Shown piece by piece: positions 20,179-32,021 of a DNA stretch of 64,000 nt (position 1 is its first letter; each line of letters starts with the position of its first letter). Made by a program: the position numbers and the translations under genes. A model generated the notes under the pieces. It saw only the letters and a program-made list of their open reading frames with translations. It did no database searches and was not told the origin of the DNA. The DNA comes from Hyphomicrobiales bacterium (GTDB lineage Bacteria; Pseudomonadota; Alphaproteobacteria; Rhizobiales; Ancalomicrobiaceae): NCBI GenBank assembly GCA_021286855.1, contig JAJTBO010000001.1, forward strand, positions 186,001 to 250,000, given 5' to 3'.

Positions 20179-20856
20179 TCAGGCGGCGCGGGCGAAGCCG
20201 CGGGCGACGAGCATGGCGGTGAGGTCGGTCCAATTGCGGAAGAGGGCTTCCGCGCCGGCCGCCTTCAGCCGCTCGCCGTGCCCTTCGGTGATGTGGCTGC
20301 CGCCGAGAAAGCCGACCACCGGCAGTCCGGCCCGCTGCGCCGCCGTCACCCCGGCGACCGAGTCCTCGATCACCAGACAATCGGCCGGGTCCGATCCCAT
20401 CTGCGAGGCGGCGAAGAGGAAGACGTCCGGCGCCGGCTTCGGCCGCTTCACCTGGCTCGCCGAGAAGACGTGGCCGTCGAAGAGATCGATCAGGCCGGTC
20501 GTGCCGAGATTGGCGACGAGCGCCGGCAGCTGCGTCGAGGAGGCGACGCAGTGGGACGCGCCGGCCGCCGCCACCGCTTCGACCGCCGCCCGCGCCCCCG
20601 GGATCGGCTCGAGCTCGCGCGAGAAGACGTCGCGGACATGGGCGAGATGGGCCTCGAAGAAGCCTTGCGGCAGCGGTCGGCCGAGTTCGCGCTCGAGCGT
20701 CGCCCAGACCTCGCGGGTGGTGGTGCCGGCGAAGCGGCGGCAGATCTCTTCCGCCGTGGTCGGCAGGCCGAGTTCGGTGATCGCTTCCGCTTCGAGCCGG
20801 GCCGCTACGATTTCGCTGTCGATGAGGACGCCGTCGCAATCGAAGATGACCAACAT
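20179..20856 (-). CDS. HAD-superfamily phosphatase, beta-phosphoglucomutase-like
   Basis: A 225-residue soluble hydrolase of HAD subfamily IA. Motif I is FDCDGVLIDSE (Asp nucleophile), motif II is ASSTQ, the motif III Lys lies in VKRPKPAPDVF and motif IV is CLVIEDSVAGVTAA. A helical cap spans roughly residues 15-85. Relatives act on sugar phosphates or nucleotides. The link to amn, whose products are adenine and ribose 5-phosphate, makes a nucleotide or sugar-phosphate substrate plausible. Confidence 0.87.
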   Translation of the reverse strand: MLVIFDCDGVLIDSEIVAARLEAEAITELGLPTTAEEICRRFAGTTTREVWATLERELGRPLPQGFFEAHLAHVRDVFSRELEPIPGARAAVEAVAAAGASHCVASSTQLPALVANLGTTGLIDLFDGHVFSASQVKRPKPAPDVFLFAASQMGSDPADCLVIEDSVAGVTAAQRAGLPVVGFLGGSHITEGHGERLKAAGAEALFRNWTDLTAMLVARGFARAA

Positions 20857-20868
20857 GGATTGTCCCGC

Positions 20869-20873
20869 GAGTC
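20869..20873. promoter_or_regulatory. GANTC (CcrM) site in the ccrM upstream region
   Basis: GAGTC at 20869-20873 is a CcrM methylation site and the only GANTC that I found between the HAD gene and ccrM. Promoters controlled by methylation state in Caulobacter, including that of ccrM, carry GANTC sites. One site alone is weak evidence. Confidence 0.35.
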
Positions 20874-21011
20874 GGTGGAGTGTCTCCGCCCTTTGTAGGG
20901 GGGCTTCGTGACGACGAGAAGGGCCCGCCCACTGATTTCGTGTGCCGGCGTCGGCCTTTACCCCGCCTTTACCGTGATCGTCGAGCATGGACGCATCGAG
21001 TAGCCGCGTAG

Positions 21012-22178
<1,167 letters not shown>

Positions 22179-22281
22179 GCGGTGGCGCGACCCATGGTCG
22201 CCTCCGCAAGGTTGCGCATGGAAAACGCTTCGACACGGACGACCTGATCGATCACGGCACCAACGCTCCGGAGGATCGATC

Positions 22282-23043
22282 ATGTCGCCGCGCCTCGACG
22301 TCTTCGCCGTCACCCTTCTCCTCGCCGGGCTCGCTCCCGCAACGGCCGAGGAGACCGCCGGCGAGAAGCTCCGCGCCGCCTATCCCGGCTTCGTCGATCG
22401 CGTCGAGGCCGGCGATCTCGTCCTGAAGTCCGGTCTTCGTGTGAGGATCGACGACGGCCGGACGAAGTCCTTCGACGAGCGCCTCGCCGATCCCGATCCC
22501 GACGACATGTTCGCCGATCCTTATCCGAAGGGCGCGCCGGTCGCCGCGCCGGCCAAGGATTTCGATCCAGGGCGTTATCGCAACGCCGCCTTCTTCGACG
22601 CGATCTACGGCGATTGCCGCAAGGGCGAGGTGACCAAGGCGCTGGTCTCCGTCCCTTGGGTGCCGAAGTGGGGCGGGGGGCATGTGAAGTTCTCCTCGCG
22701 CGCCGGGGCGGCCGAGGCGCTCGCCGCCGTCTCGAAGGAATTGGAAGCCGGCCCGGCGGAGTGGAAGCGCTATCTCGTGCCCTCGGCCGGAACCTACAAC
22801 TGCCGCGTCATCGCCGGCACGACCCGTGTCTCCGCCCACGGCTGGGGCATCGCCATCGACGTGAACGACAGGGCGTCGGACTATTGGCGCTGGTCCGATC
22901 CGAGCGGCAGGAAGGTCGTCTTCAAGAACCGCATTCCCGCCGAAATCGCCGCGGTCTTCGAGCGGCACGGCTTCGTCTGGGGCGCGCGCTGGTATCACTA
23001 CGACACCATGCACTTCGAATATCGCCCGGAAATGCTGCGCTGA
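22282..23043 (+). CDS. Secreted M15-family peptidase (D-Ala-D-Ala carboxypeptidase type)
   Basis: A 253-residue exported protein with signal peptide MSPRLDVFAVTLLLAGLAPATA. The C-terminal part shows the M15 zinc-site layout: SAHGWGIAIDVN supplies His and Asp ligands and THFEY-like MHFEYRPE supplies the last His. Such enzymes trim peptidoglycan stem peptides. It is a stand-alone gene ended by a terminator shared with the converging gene. Confidence 0.85.
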   Translation: MSPRLDVFAVTLLLAGLAPATAEETAGEKLRAAYPGFVDRVEAGDLVLKSGLRVRIDDGRTKSFDERLADPDPDDMFADPYPKGAPVAAPAKDFDPGRYRNAAFFDAIYGDCRKGEVTKALVSVPWVPKWGGGHVKFSSRAGAAEALAAVSKELEAGPAEWKRYLVPSAGTYNCRVIAGTTRVSAHGWGIAIDVNDRASDYWRWSDPSGRKVVFKNRIPAEIAAVFERHGFVWGARWYHYDTMHFEYRPEMLR

Positions 23044-23051
23044 AACGCGAA

Positions 23052-23075
23052 ACGCCCCGGATCGCTCCGGGGCGT
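23052..23075. terminator. Bidirectional terminator
   Basis: A perfect 9-bp stem (23052-23060 with 23067-23075) with a 6-base loop sits between two converging genes. The tails are A/T-poor, so it is moderate in both directions. Confidence 0.7.
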
Positions 23076-23102
23076 CGCGATGTCACGAGAAACGCGCGGC
23101 GA

Positions 23103-24092
23103 TCACTTCGCCGCCGGCACGCCCGCGATCTCCTGGAAGGCGAACGGCATCTCGGCGTTTTCCGGATCGACGATGACGCGCACCGCGCCGACGATCTTCT
23201 CGCCCGGCACCTGCAGACGGGTGACGCCCGGCACCGCCTTGGTGTCGGTGCCGTAGAACGGCGTCACTTCGTAGAAGTGGGCGTCGCCGTTGATCAGCAG
23301 CACCGGCTTGCCATAGGCCTTGGCCTGCTTCTCGATGGTCTTCAGCGTGGCGACGAAGCCCGAGGCCAGCGGCACCTCCGGCTCGGTCTGCTTGATGTCC
23401 CACATGTCGGCCTGGATCGAGATCACCAGCGCGCCGAGTTTGTCGGCCTTGGCCTTCTCGAAGGCGGCGACGAGCCACTTCTGGTTGGCGGCGTCGCGCG
23501 CGAAGAATTCCTTGGCGTTGTCGAGACTGCGGGCTTCGAGGTTGTTGTTCGAGCCCGGAATGTTCGCCTGGACGAACATCACGCCGTTCATCACGAAGCG
23601 GGTGTTCTCGACGAAGGCCTTGCCGTCCCAGGCCTTCATGTCCGGCATCAGCTCGGACTGACGCTCGAGCGCGATCGCCGCCTTGCCGAGCGACTTCGCC
23701 TCGCCGAAGAACATCTCGCGGACCTTGTTCAGACGCTCGTTCGGGTCGAACTTGCCGGCCTTCTCGCGATGGCAGTCGGTCCATTCGTTGTCGCCGACGG
23801 TGTAGACGAGCGGCCCTTCGAACATGCCGAACTCGTCCTTGACCTTCTGGAAGTTCTCGTCGGAGCAGACGGTCGAACCGGCCTTGATGTCGCCCATGTG
23901 GATGGTGACGGCCGGCTTCAGCGCGTTGACCTTGCCGATCAGGGTCTCGAAGCGGGCGTAGTCGTCCGGCAGCTTGTAGGGCATGTCGCCGAGCGCGACG
24001 AAGGCGAAGGCCTTCGAGGAGCCGACTTCGACGGCGGCGGCGGGGGTGGCGACGCCGGCGAGGAGCGCGGCGAGAAGGGCGAGGCGACGCAT
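23103..24092 (-). CDS. Secreted calcineurin-like metallophosphoesterase
   Basis: A 329-residue exported protein with signal peptide MRRLALLAALLAGVATPAAA. Metallophosphoesterase motifs are present in weak form: ALGDMPY, HMGDIKAG, YTVGDNEWTDC and INGDAHFYE, which supply the metal-binding Asp, Asn and His. It is probably periplasmic. The substrate is unknown. ATG 24092 has AGGAG in front. A gap of about 90 bases separates it from mutY upstream on the same strand. Confidence 0.8.
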   Translation of the reverse strand: MRRLALLAALLAGVATPAAAVEVGSSKAFAFVALGDMPYKLPDDYARFETLIGKVNALKPAVTIHMGDIKAGSTVCSDENFQKVKDEFGMFEGPLVYTVGDNEWTDCHREKAGKFDPNERLNKVREMFFGEAKSLGKAAIALERQSELMPDMKAWDGKAFVENTRFVMNGVMFVQANIPGSNNNLEARSLDNAKEFFARDAANQKWLVAAFEKAKADKLGALVISIQADMWDIKQTEPEVPLASGFVATLKTIEKQAKAYGKPVLLINGDAHFYEVTPFYGTDTKAVPGVTRLQVPGEKIVGAVRVIVDPENAEMPFAFQEIAGVPAAK

Positions 24093-24184
24093 GTGCGGTC
24101 TCCTGAGGAGGGGAATGGAACGGCGCGCATCCTCGTCACGCTCGACGACGGTTCCATGACGGTCCGTCACGATATTGCGCCGGC

Positions 24185-25264
24185 TCACTCGGATGGGCCC
24201 CGCAGAGCGTGAGAAATCGCCTTGCGAAAAACGGTCGGCAGCGCCTCGCCGGAAAGCGCGTCGGGCTTCGACCACCAATGTCCTTCCGGCGCCGGCGTGT
24301 CGGCTGCGACGTCGGCCCGCATCACGGCGAGCTCCAGATGGAAGTGGGTGAAGGTGTGGTCGACGTGTCCGGCGAGGCGCCGCCAGCGGCCTGGAACCGG
24401 CGGCGTCGCCGCGGTCGCTTCGCTCCCCCGCTCGACCCAGACCGACCCCGGCGTCTCGCTCATGCCGCCGAGCAGTCCCTTCGGCGGCCGCCGGCCGAGC
24501 AACACCGCGCCGTCGGCTCTGACCGCCACGAAGGTCGTGCCGATCCGCGTCGGTCGCGGACGCTTCGCCGCCCGGCGCGGCAGCGCCTCCGGCGATCCGC
24601 CCGCCCGCGCGGCGCAGGGCTCGCGCCAGGGGCAGAGCCCACAGGCCGGCTTCTTCGGCGTGCAGATCGTCGCGCCGAGATCCATCATCGCCTGCGCGAA
24701 GTCGCCCGGCCGTTCGCGCGGCGTCAGCGTCGCGGCCGAACGGCGGATCTCCGGCTTCGCCGCCGGCATCTCGGCCTCGATCGCGAACAGCCGCGCCACG
24801 ACGCGTTCGACGTTGCCGTCGACCACCGTCGCGGGCCGGTCGAAGGCGATCGCCGCGATCGCCGCCGCCGTATAGGGACCGACGCCGGGCAACTCCGCGA
24901 GCTCGGCTTCGCTTTCGGGGAAACGGCCGCCCAACTCGCGCGCCACCCGCTCGGCGCAGGCCTTGAGATTGCGGGCCCGGGAATAATAGCCGAGCCCGGC
25001 CCAGGCCTTCATCACCTCGGCCTCGTCCGCCTCCGCGAGATCCCGGACGCTCGGCCAGCGCGCCGTGAAGGCCTCGAAATAGGCCTTCACCGCCGCCACC
25101 GTCGTCTGTTGCAGCATGATCTCGGAGAGCCAGACCCGATAGGGATCGGCGACGACGCCCTCGGCGCGGTCCGACGGCGTCACCCGCCACGGCAGGCGGC
25201 GATGGTGGCGGTCGTACCAGGCGAGGAGGTCGGCGGCGGCGGCGCGCGGAAGCGAAGCGGTCAT
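24185..25264 (-). CDS. mutY: A/G-specific adenine DNA glycosylase MutY
   Basis: MutY removes adenine paired with 8-oxoguanine. The 359-residue protein has the HhH motif LPGVGPYTA, the catalytic Asp in VDGNVERVVAR, the N-terminal WYDRHHRRLPWR and SEIMLQQTTV blocks, and the 4Fe-4S ligands C-X6-C-X2-C-X5-C in CTPKKPACGLCPWREPC. A NUDIX-like C-terminal domain that recognises 8-oxoG follows (GGMSETPGSVW). It is divergent from the DUF721 gene, with about 80 bases between starts, as in other Rhizobiales. Confidence 0.96.
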   Translation of the reverse strand: MTASLPRAAAADLLAWYDRHHRRLPWRVTPSDRAEGVVADPYRVWLSEIMLQQTTVAAVKAYFEAFTARWPSVRDLAEADEAEVMKAWAGLGYYSRARNLKACAERVARELGGRFPESEAELAELPGVGPYTAAAIAAIAFDRPATVVDGNVERVVARLFAIEAEMPAAKPEIRRSAATLTPRERPGDFAQAMMDLGATICTPKKPACGLCPWREPCAARAGGSPEALPRRAAKRPRPTRIGTTFVAVRADGAVLLGRRPPKGLLGGMSETPGSVWVERGSEATAATPPVPGRWRRLAGHVDHTFTHFHLELAVMRADVAADTPAPEGHWWSKPDALSGEALPTVFRKAISHALRGPSE

Positions 25265-25345
25265 CTCTCCGAGGTAGCGTCGGAAGAGCGGGGAGAAAAG
25301 CCTTCGGGCCTTGCTTCCGCCGTTCTCCCCCGACAAGGTGCCGCC

Positions 25346-25867
25346 ATGGCGAGCCCGACCGCACCGCGACCGACCGGACGACGCCGACGCGGCCCCGCCC
25401 CCGTCGGCGAGCTCCTCGGCGACGTGCTCGGCCCGGCCGCCAAGAAGCGCGGCTTCGCCTCGACCGATCTCTTCACCCACTGGGCCGACATCGTCGGTCG
25501 GGCCTACGCCGACGCCACGCGACCCGAGCGCCTCTCCTGGCCGCGCCGCCTCGCCGACGGCGGCGAGGACGCCTTCGAGCCGGCGACCCTGATCGTCGTC
25601 TGCGAGGGCGCGCGCGCGCTGCTCTTCCAGCATGACGCGCCGCGCATCCTCGAGCGCATCAACGCCCATTTCGGATTCCCCGCCGTCGCCCGGTTGAAGA
25701 TCGTGCAGAAGCCGATCGAACGGCTCGGTCCCGCCCGCCCACCGCGCCTGCGCGCCCTCGGCGCGGCCGAGGAGGCGCGCGTCGTCGGCCTCACCGCCGG
25801 CATCGAGGACGAGGGCCTGCGCGCCGCGCTCGCCCGTCTCGGCCGCGCCGTCGCCGCCGCGAGGTAG
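25346..25867 (+). CDS. DUF721/DciA-like protein
   Basis: A 173-residue protein with a basic N-terminal tail (TGRRRRGPAPV) and a DUF721 domain (GELLGDVLGPAAKKRGFASTD, then LIVVCEGARALLFQHDAPRILERINAHFG). DUF721 proteins related to DciA help load the DnaB helicase at the origin in many bacteria. Here the C-terminus is short and helical. The position, between mutY and the dsbA-smc genes, is conserved among Rhizobiales. Confidence 0.78.
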   Translation: MASPTAPRPTGRRRRGPAPVGELLGDVLGPAAKKRGFASTDLFTHWADIVGRAYADATRPERLSWPRRLADGGEDAFEPATLIVVCEGARALLFQHDAPRILERINAHFGFPAVARLKIVQKPIERLGPARPPRLRALGAAEEARVVGLTAGIEDEGLRAALARLGRAVAAAR

Positions 25868-26027
25868 AGCGGCGGACCGGTCGAAAACGTCGGTTCGCGC
25901 CGAGATATCCCCGATGACGTGTGCGTGATCGGACCGGCGGGGGGCGACGTCCCGCCACAATCCGGCTATTGAAGAAGGATCGGACGCGATCCCGCGCCCC
26001 ATCCGATCTTCCGAGGACCCGTCTCCG

Positions 26028-26669
26028 ATGCTCAGCCGTCGCCGCCTTCTCGAAACCTCGACCCTGGCGCTGATCGCCGCCGGTCTTTCGCCCGTTTCGC
26101 CCGCTCTCGCCCAGGGCGTCTTCGACGCCGGCGAACTCCTCAAGCCCGGCGTCCTGCCCGAGATGAGCATGGGCAAGGCCGACGCGCCGGTCACCGTCAT
26201 CGAATACGCCTCGATGACCTGCGGCCATTGCGCCCATTTCCACGAGACGGTCTTCCCCCATCTCAAGGAGAAGTACATCGACGCCGGCAAGGTGCGCTTC
26301 ATCTACCGCGAGTTCCCGCTCGACGCGCTCGCCGCCGCCGCCTCGATGTTGTCGCGCTGCGCCCCCGGCGACCGCTACTTCGAAATGACCGGCCTCTTCT
26401 ACGCCAAGCAGAAGGACTGGATCCGCGCCGACGATCCTGTCGAGGGTCTGTTCTCGATCGCCAAGCAGTCCGGCTTCACCCGCGAGACCTTCAAGACCTG
26501 CCTGACCGATCAGAAGCTGCTCGACGGCATCACCGCCAACCGCACCCGCGGCTCGGAGGCCTTCAAGATCGACGGCACCCCGACCTTCTTCGTCAACGGC
26601 AAGAAGATCGTCGGCATCTCCACCGTCGCCGAGATGGACGAGGCGCTCGCGCCCCTGCTCAAGGGCTGA
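26028..26669 (+). CDS. DsbA-family thioredoxin-fold protein
   Basis: A 213-residue exported thiol protein. The N-terminus MLSRRRLLETSTLALIAAGL has a twin-arginine-like SRRR motif before the hydrophobic core, so export may be by Tat or Sec; cleavage is likely after ALA. The active site is CGHC and the cis-Pro is in GTPTFFVNG. The fold is that of a DsbA/BdbD-like oxidoreductase, giving disulphide formation in the periplasm. smc follows 32 bases downstream, so the pair is probably one transcript. Confidence 0.9.
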   Translation: MLSRRRLLETSTLALIAAGLSPVSPALAQGVFDAGELLKPGVLPEMSMGKADAPVTVIEYASMTCGHCAHFHETVFPHLKEKYIDAGKVRFIYREFPLDALAAAASMLSRCAPGDRYFEMTGLFYAKQKDWIRADDPVEGLFSIAKQSGFTRETFKTCLTDQKLLDGITANRTRGSEAFKIDGTPTFFVNGKKIVGISTVAEMDEALAPLLKG

Positions 26670-26701
26670 GCCCGTCGTTCGATGGGTGAGGGGAGAAGGC
26701 C

Positions 26702-29700
26702 GTGCGCTTCACCCGGCTGCGGCTCTCGGGCTTCAAGACCTTCGTCGAGCCGACCGAGTTCCTGATCGAACCCGGTCTGACCGGCGTAGTCGGCCCGAAC
26801 GGCTGCGGCAAGTCCAATCTCGTCGAGGCCCTGCGCTGGGTCATGGGCGAGAGCTCCTACAAGTCCATGCGCGCCTCCGGCATGGACGACGTCATCTTCT
26901 CCGGCTCCGGCCGCCGCCCCGGCCGCAACACGGCGGAAGTGACGCTGACCCTCGACAATGCCGAACGCCGCGTGGCGATGGCGCTGGCCGACGCCGACAC
27001 GCTCGAGGTCACCCGCCGCATCGAGCGCGAGGCCGGCTCGAGCTACCGCATCAACGGCCGCGACGTCCGCGCCCGCGACGTGCAGCTGCTCTTCGCCGAC
27101 GCCTCCACCGGGTCGCGATCGCCCGCCATGGTCCGCCAGGGCCAGATCGGCGAGCTGATCGCCGCCAAGCCGACCGCGCGGCGCGCCGTGCTCGAGGAGG
27201 CGGCCGGCATCACCGGCCTCCACTCGCGGCGCCACGAGGCCGAGATCCGCCTCAAGGCGGCCGAACAGAACCTCGAGCGCGTCGAAGACGTGCTGACCGA
27301 GTTCGAGAGCCGGGTCGAGAGCCTCAAGCGTCAGACCCGTCAGGCGGTGCGCTACCGCAATCTCTCCGCCGAGATTCGTGAGGCCGAGGCGACCATCGCG
27401 CATCTGAAGTGGCGCGAGGCCGTCGCCCGCGAGGACGAGGCGGCGCGCGAGCTCGCCGACGCCGCCCGCCTCGTCGAGGAGCGGACGCTGGCCCAGGCCC
27501 GCGCCGTCCGCGACGGCGCCGTCGCCGCCCATGACCTGCCCGAGCTGCGCCGCGCCGAGGTCGAGGCCGCCGCCGCCCTGCAACGCCTGCGCATCGCCGC
27601 GACCGAGCTCGACGCCGAGGAGCGACGGGTCCGTGACCGCCTCGCCGATCTCGATCGTCGCCTCGTCCAACTCGCCGCCGACGCCGCCCGCGAGGTGAGC
27701 CTCGCCGACGACATGGCCGCCGCCCTCGCCCGCCTCGCCGACGAGGAGGAGGAGCTCGCCGCCCTCGACGAGGAGAGCGCCGCCATCCTCGCCGACGCCG
27801 AGGACGGTCTCGCCGAGACCGAGGCGCGCTCGGCCGAGGCGGAGGCGGCGCTCGCCGCCGCGCAGGGCGCGCATGCCGAGGTCGAAGCCCGTCGCCGCGC
27901 CCTCGCCGAGGCCCGCCGCGCCGCCGAAGAGCGCAGGGCCCGCCTTTCCGCCGAGGCCACGACCTGCGCCCGCGACCTCGCCGCGCTCGACGCGAGCGCC
28001 GACGACGGGGCGCTCGACGACGCGCGGTTCGAGGCCGAAACCGCCGTCGCGATGGTCGTCGAAGCCGAGGATCGCGTCGCCGAGGCCGAAGAGGCGTCGC
28101 GCGCGATCCGCGCCGAGGCCGAAACCGCCCGCGCCGCCCTCGCCGAGGCCGAGCGCGAGCTCTCCCGCCTCGAGACCGAAGCCAAGACCCTCGCCCGCAT
28201 GCTCGACGTCGCGGCGGAAGAGCTCTGGCCGCCGATCGTCGAGCAGATCTCGGTCGCTCCGGGCCTGGAAGCGGCGCTCGCCGCCGCGCTCGGCGACGAC
28301 CTCGAGGTCTCCGCCGACGAGGGCGCGCCGGTTCATTGGCTGACGCCGCCCCCTGGATCGGGCGATCCGGCGTTGCCCGCCGGCGTCGAACCGCTCGCGA
28401 CCCACGTCCGCGCTCCCCCGTTGCTCGCGCGCCGCCTCGCCCAGATCGGCCTCGTCGCCCGCGCCGAAGGTCCGCGCCTGCGTCTTGCGCTCGCGCCGGG
28501 CCAGCGCCTCGTCTCCCGTGAAGGCGATCTCTGGCGCTGGGACGGGCTCACCGCCGCCGCCGACGCCCCGACCGCCGCCGCGCGCCGCCTTTCCGCCCGC
28601 AATCGCCTCGCCGAACTCGAAGGCGCGATCGCCGAATGCCGCGAGCGTCGCGACGCCCGTCTCGCCGCCCGCGACGCCGTCGACCTGCGGGAAAAGGAGG
28701 GCGCCGCCGCCGCGACCGCCGCCGCCGAGGCGCTGCGCCTCGCCCGTCGCGACGAGACCGCCGCCCGCGACGCGCTCGCCCGGCTGGAGCGCGAGGCGAC
28801 CACCCGCGTCGAACGTCGCACCGCCCTCGCCGCCGCCGCCGCCCGCCTCGCCGCCGAAATCGACGAGGCCGCCGGGCGCGCCGAGGAGGCCGCCGCCGCG
28901 AGCGCCGACCTGCCCGAAACGCGCGACCTCGAATTGGCGCTCGCGGAAGCCCGCGCCCGCGTCTCGATCGAACGCGCCGCCGTCGCCGAGGCCCGCGCCG
29001 CCCGCCAGACCCACCTGCGCGAGGCCGAGGCCCGCGCCCGCCGCCGCGCCGCCGTCGCCGCCGAGCGCCAGGGCTGGGCGAGCCGCGCCGCGAGCGCCGA
29101 ACGTCAGGCCGCGGTGATCGCCGAGCGACGCGCCGAGGCCGAGGCCGAGCGCGACGACCTCCTCGATCGTCCGGCCGACATCGAGGAGGCCCGCGCCCGC
29201 CTCGCCGGCGAGATCGCCAAGGCGGAGACCGCCCGCGCGACGGCCGCCGACGCGCTCGCGCTCGGCGAGCGCGCGCAGGCCGAGGCCGACGCCGTCGCCC
29301 GCGCCGCGCTCGAGGCGCTGTCGACGGCGCGCGAGGCCAAGGGCCGCATCGAGGAACGGCTGGTCGCCGCCGCCGGCCGCCGCGCCGAGATCGCCGCGGA
29401 GATCGCCGAGCGCTTCGAGGTCGCCGCCGAAGCGCTCGCCGCCCGTCTCGCCCTTTCCCCCGACGCGCCGCCGCCCGACGAACTGGCGACCGAACGCCGT
29501 CTCGAACGGCTCAAGGTCGAGCGCGACAAGCTCGGCCCGGTCAACCTGCGCGCCGAGGACGAACTGCGCGAGACCGAGACCCGGCGCGACGAACTGCTCG
29601 CCGAACGCGACGAGCTGGTCGAGGCGATCCGCCGCCTGCGCGCCTCGATCGGCACGCTGAACCGCGAGGCGCGCGAACGCCTGATGGCCGCCTTCGACCG

Positions 29701-30166
29701 GGTGAACGGTCATTTCCGCGAACTCTTCACCCATCTCTTCGGCGGCGGCGAGGCCGAACTGCAACTCGTCGAGAGCGACGATCCGCTCGAGGCCGGGCTG
29801 GAGATTCTCGCGCGCCCCCCCGGCAAGAAGCCGGCGACGCTGACGCTGCTCTCCGGCGGCGAACAGGCGCTGACCGCGCTCGCCCTGATCTTCGCGGTGT
29901 TCCTGACCAATCCCGCCCCGATCTGTGTCCTCGACGAGGTCGACGCGCCGCTCGACGACGCCAACGTCGAACGCTACTGCGATCTGCTCGATCGGATGAC
30001 CCGGCTCACCGACACCCGTTTCGTCGTCATCACCCACAATCCGATCACCATGGCGCGGATGAATCGCCTGTTCGGCGTGACCATGTCGGAGCGGGGCGTC
30101 TCCCAGCTCGTCTCGGTCGATCTGGAGCGCGCCCACCGCATCGTCGAGCCCGCTCGGGCGGGCTGA
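26702..30166 (+). CDS. smc: Chromosome segregation ATPase SMC
   Basis: The 1154-residue condensin core. Walker A is GPNGCGKS (31-38), the Q-loop lies in [10 protein letters not shown], and the C-terminal head has signature LLSGGEQAL (about 1049) and Walker [14 protein letters not shown] (about 1078). Two long coiled coils, extremely rich in Ala, Glu and Arg, flank a hinge region near residues 520-620. The start is GTG 26702 with a GGGGAGAAGG site. The partners ScpA and ScpB are not encoded nearby. The Ala/Arg-rich coils create long false frames on the opposite strand. Confidence 0.96.
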   Translation: MRFTRLRLSGFKTFVEPTEFLIEPGLTGVVGPNGCGKSNLVEALRWVMGESSYKSMRASGMDDVIFSGSGRRPGRNTAEVTLTLDNAERRVAMALADADTLEVTRRIEREAGSSYRINGRDVRARDVQLLFADASTGSRSPAMVRQGQIGELIAAKPTARRAVLEEAAGITGLHSRRHEAEIRLKAAEQNLERVEDVLTEFESRVESLKRQTRQAVRYRNLSAEIREAEATIAHLKWREAVAREDEAARELADAARLVEERTLAQARAVRDGAVAAHDLPELRRAEVEAAAALQRLRIAATELDAEERRVRDRLADLDRRLVQLAADAAREVSLADDMAAALARLADEEEELAALDEESAAILADAEDGLAETEARSAEAEAALAAAQGAHAEVEARRRALAEARRAAEERRARLSAEATTCARDLAALDASADDGALDDARFEAETAVAMVVEAEDRVAEAEEASRAIRAEAETARAALAEAERELSRLETEAKTLARMLDVAAEELWPPIVEQISVAPGLEAALAAALGDDLEVSADEGAPVHWLTPPPGSGDPALPAGVEPLATHVRAPPLLARRLAQIGLVARAEGPRLRLALAPGQRLVSREGDLWRWDGLTAAADAPTAAARRLSARNRLAELEGAIAECRERRDARLAARDAVDLREKEGAAAATAAAEALRLARRDETAARDALARLEREATTRVERRTALAAAAARLAAEIDEAAGRAEEAAAASADLPETRDLELALAEARARVSIERAAVAEARAARQTHLREAEARARRRAAVAAERQGWASRAASAERQAAVIAERRAEAEAERDDLLDRPADIEEARARLAGEIAKAETARATAADALALGERAQAEADAVARAALEALSTAREAKGRIEERLVAAAGRRAEIAAEIAERFEVAAEALAARLALSPDAPPPDELATERRLERLKVERDKLGPVNLRAEDELRETETRRDELLAERDELVEAIRRLRASIGTLNREARERLMAAFDRVNGHFRELFTHLFGGGEAELQLVESDDPLEAGLEILARPPGKKPATLTLLSGGEQALTALALIFAVFLTNPAPICVLDEVDAPLDDANVERYCDLLDRMTRLTDTRFVVITHNPITMARMNRLFGVTMSERGVSQLVSVDLERAHRIVEPARAG

Positions 30167-30243
30167 GCCGCAGTGCGACAAAATCTTCGCCGGACGACGA
30201 TTATCCTATTGTTTTCATGAGGATAAACTAAAGTCGTGGCTCC

Positions 30244-30272
30244 TTGACAGGCTTTCCGCCCGCCACTATGGT
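30244..30272 (+). promoter_or_regulatory. Promoter of the atp F0 operon
   Basis: TTGACA (30244-30249), 17 bases, then TATGGT (30267-30272) is a near-consensus sigma-70 promoter. It lies about 77 bases upstream of the atpI start. Confidence 0.75.
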
Positions 30273-30348
30273 GCGCCCGGTTTCGAAGGTGGGACCGGCG
30301 TCGCCGGGCCTGCGAGAGTTGCGACGTCCGACGCGAGGGATCCCGACC

Positions 30349-30771
30349 ATGATCGAACGATCGCCGGGGGGAGATCCGGAGCCGAAGCCGGCGAAGCGCT
30401 CCGCGGCCGCGACGTCCCCTGCCGAAGAGGCGGCCCTCGCCGCCCGTCTGGAGCGCCTCGGCGAGAGCCTCGAGGCGCGGCGGACGGCGGAGGAGGCGGA
30501 GAAGTCGAGGGGACGGTCCTCCGGCTTCGGGCGGGCGACCAAGATCGCCTCCGAATTCGTGGCCGGCGTGATCGTCGGCGGCGGCGTCGGATGGGCGATC
30601 GATCGGGGACTCGGCACCGCACCCTGGGGCATGATCCTCTTCGTCCTTCTCGGCTTCGCCGCGGGCGTGCTCAACGTCCTGCGCGCCGAGGGGGTGGTGG
30701 CCGACGCCGGCGTGCGTTTGCGCGAGGCGGGGCGGAATTCGGGGACGCCGACGGATCGCTCCGACGGCTGA
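30349..30771 (+). CDS. atpI: ATP synthase protein I (AtpI)
   Basis: A 140-residue protein with a charged, disordered N-terminal half and two membrane helices in the C-terminal half ([20 protein letters not shown] and [18 protein letters not shown]). This layout matches alphaproteobacterial AtpI, an accessory factor for c-ring assembly. ATG 30349 follows GAGGGA. It leads the atpI-B-E-F'-F operon. Confidence 0.9.
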   Translation: MIERSPGGDPEPKPAKRSAAATSPAEEAALAARLERLGESLEARRTAEEAEKSRGRSSGFGRATKIASEFVAGVIVGGGVGWAIDRGLGTAPWGMILFVLLGFAAGVLNVLRAEGVVADAGVRLREAGRNSGTPTDRSDG

Positions 30772-30951
30772 CCCTGGTCCAAGGGCGTAGAGCGCGCGGC
30801 GACGCGGCGTGCTATGCGAGGGCCGAAAATGGGAATCGAGATCCGTCGGGGCGTCGCGCCCTGCGCGGGTCGTGGGGATGCGTGCGTTCCGCGCGCGGGC
30901 CGGGTTCGACGCCGTGGCGGCGTCGACGACGTGAGAAGTGGAGACGGTCAG

Positions 30952-31710
30952 GTGGCAGCCGACAAGGTCGATCCGATCCATCAGTTCCATATCACCAAGA
31001 TCCTCCCGATCCAGGTGGGTCACTGGGACGTCTCCTTCACCAACTCGTCGCTGTTCATGGCGGTGGTGGTGATCCTGACGACCGCCTTCCTGGTGATGGC
31101 CACCTCCGGCCGCTCGGTGGTGCCGGGTCGCTGGCAGCTCGTCGCCGAGATGAGCTACTCCTTCGTCGCCAACACCCTGCGCGACGCCGCCGGCAAGTCC
31201 GGCATGAAGTTCTTCCCGCTGGTCTTCTCGCTGTTCATGTTCGTGCTGGTCGCGAACCTGCTCGGCATGATCCCGTACTTCTTCACCATCACCTCCCATA
31301 TCATCGTGACCTTCTGTCTGGCGATGCTGGTGATCCTGACGGTGGTGATCTACGGCATCTGGAAGCACGGGTTCCACTTCTTCGGCCTGTTCGTGCCGTC
31401 GGGCGTGCCGGCTGCGCTGATCCCGCTGGTGACGATGATCGAGGTGATCTCGTTCCTCTCCCGCCCGATCAGCCTCTCCGTCCGTCTCTTCGCCAACATG
31501 CTGGCCGGCCACATCACCCTGAAGGTCTTCGCGGGCTTCATCGTGACGCTCTCCGCCGCCGGCGCCGTCGGCATGGCGGGCTCGATCCTGCCGCTGGCCA
31601 TGGCCGTGGCGCTGACCGCGCTCGAATTCCTCGTCGCCTTCCTGCAGGCCTACGTCTTCACCGTCCTGACCTGCATGTACCTGAACGACGCGATCCACCC
31701 CGGCCACTGA
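30952..31710 (+). CDS. atpB: ATP synthase F0 subunit a
   Basis: The proton-channel subunit, 252 residues from GTG 30952, which opens [14 protein letters not shown] as relatives do. Six membrane helices are visible. The essential Arg lies in [13 protein letters not shown], and the channel residues in the final helices. An ATG 138 bases upstream would add an arginine-rich leader not found in the family. It is the second gene of the F0 operon. Confidence 0.96.
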   Translation: MAADKVDPIHQFHITKILPIQVGHWDVSFTNSSLFMAVVVILTTAFLVMATSGRSVVPGRWQLVAEMSYSFVANTLRDAAGKSGMKFFPLVFSLFMFVLVANLLGMIPYFFTITSHIIVTFCLAMLVILTVVIYGIWKHGFHFFGLFVPSGVPAALIPLVTMIEVISFLSRPISLSVRLFANMLAGHITLKVFAGFIVTLSAAGAVGMAGSILPLAMAVALTALEFLVAFLQAYVFTVLTCMYLNDAIHPGH

Positions 31711-31769
31711 GGTCGGACGATCGCGGGCAGTACCCTTCCAAACAGTCGACCACCCGAAGGAGCATTCAG

Positions 31770-31994
31770 ATGGATCCGCAAGCTGCGAAGTACCTCGGCG
31801 CCGGTATCGCCACCCTCGGCATGGCCGGTGCGGGCATCGGTCTCGGCACCATCTTCGGCAATTACCTCGCCGGCGCGCTGCGCAACCCGGCGGCTGCCGA
31901 CGGCCAGTTCGGCCGCCTGATCTTCGGCTTCGCCGTGACCGAAGCTCTCGGCATCTTCTCGCTGCTCGTCGCGCTGATCCTGCTCTTCGCCTGA
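31770..31994 (+). CDS. atpE: ATP synthase F0 subunit c
   Basis: A 74-residue hairpin of two membrane helices. The loop reads RNPAAAD and the proton-carrying acid is Glu58 ([10 protein letters not shown]). The N-terminal helix has the Gly-rich packing motif [18 protein letters not shown] precedes the ATG. Two hairpins lie in the gap to the next gene. Confidence 0.97.
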   Translation: MDPQAAKYLGAGIATLGMAGAGIGLGTIFGNYLAGALRNPAAADGQFGRLIFGFAVTEALGIFSLLVALILLFA

Positions 31995-32021
31995 TCGGCG
32001 AAGACGGAACGTCGTCGCTCG

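Noticed and set aside
26510..30181. A 1223-codon open frame opposite smc
   Set aside because: Gly/Ala/Arg-rich low complexity caused by the GC-rich coiled-coil codons of smc; no start site and no recognisable domain.
30814..30951. N-terminal extension of AtpB from an upstream ATG
   Set aside because: It would add 46 arginine- and glycine-rich residues absent from AtpB proteins; the GTG at 30952 gives the standard start.
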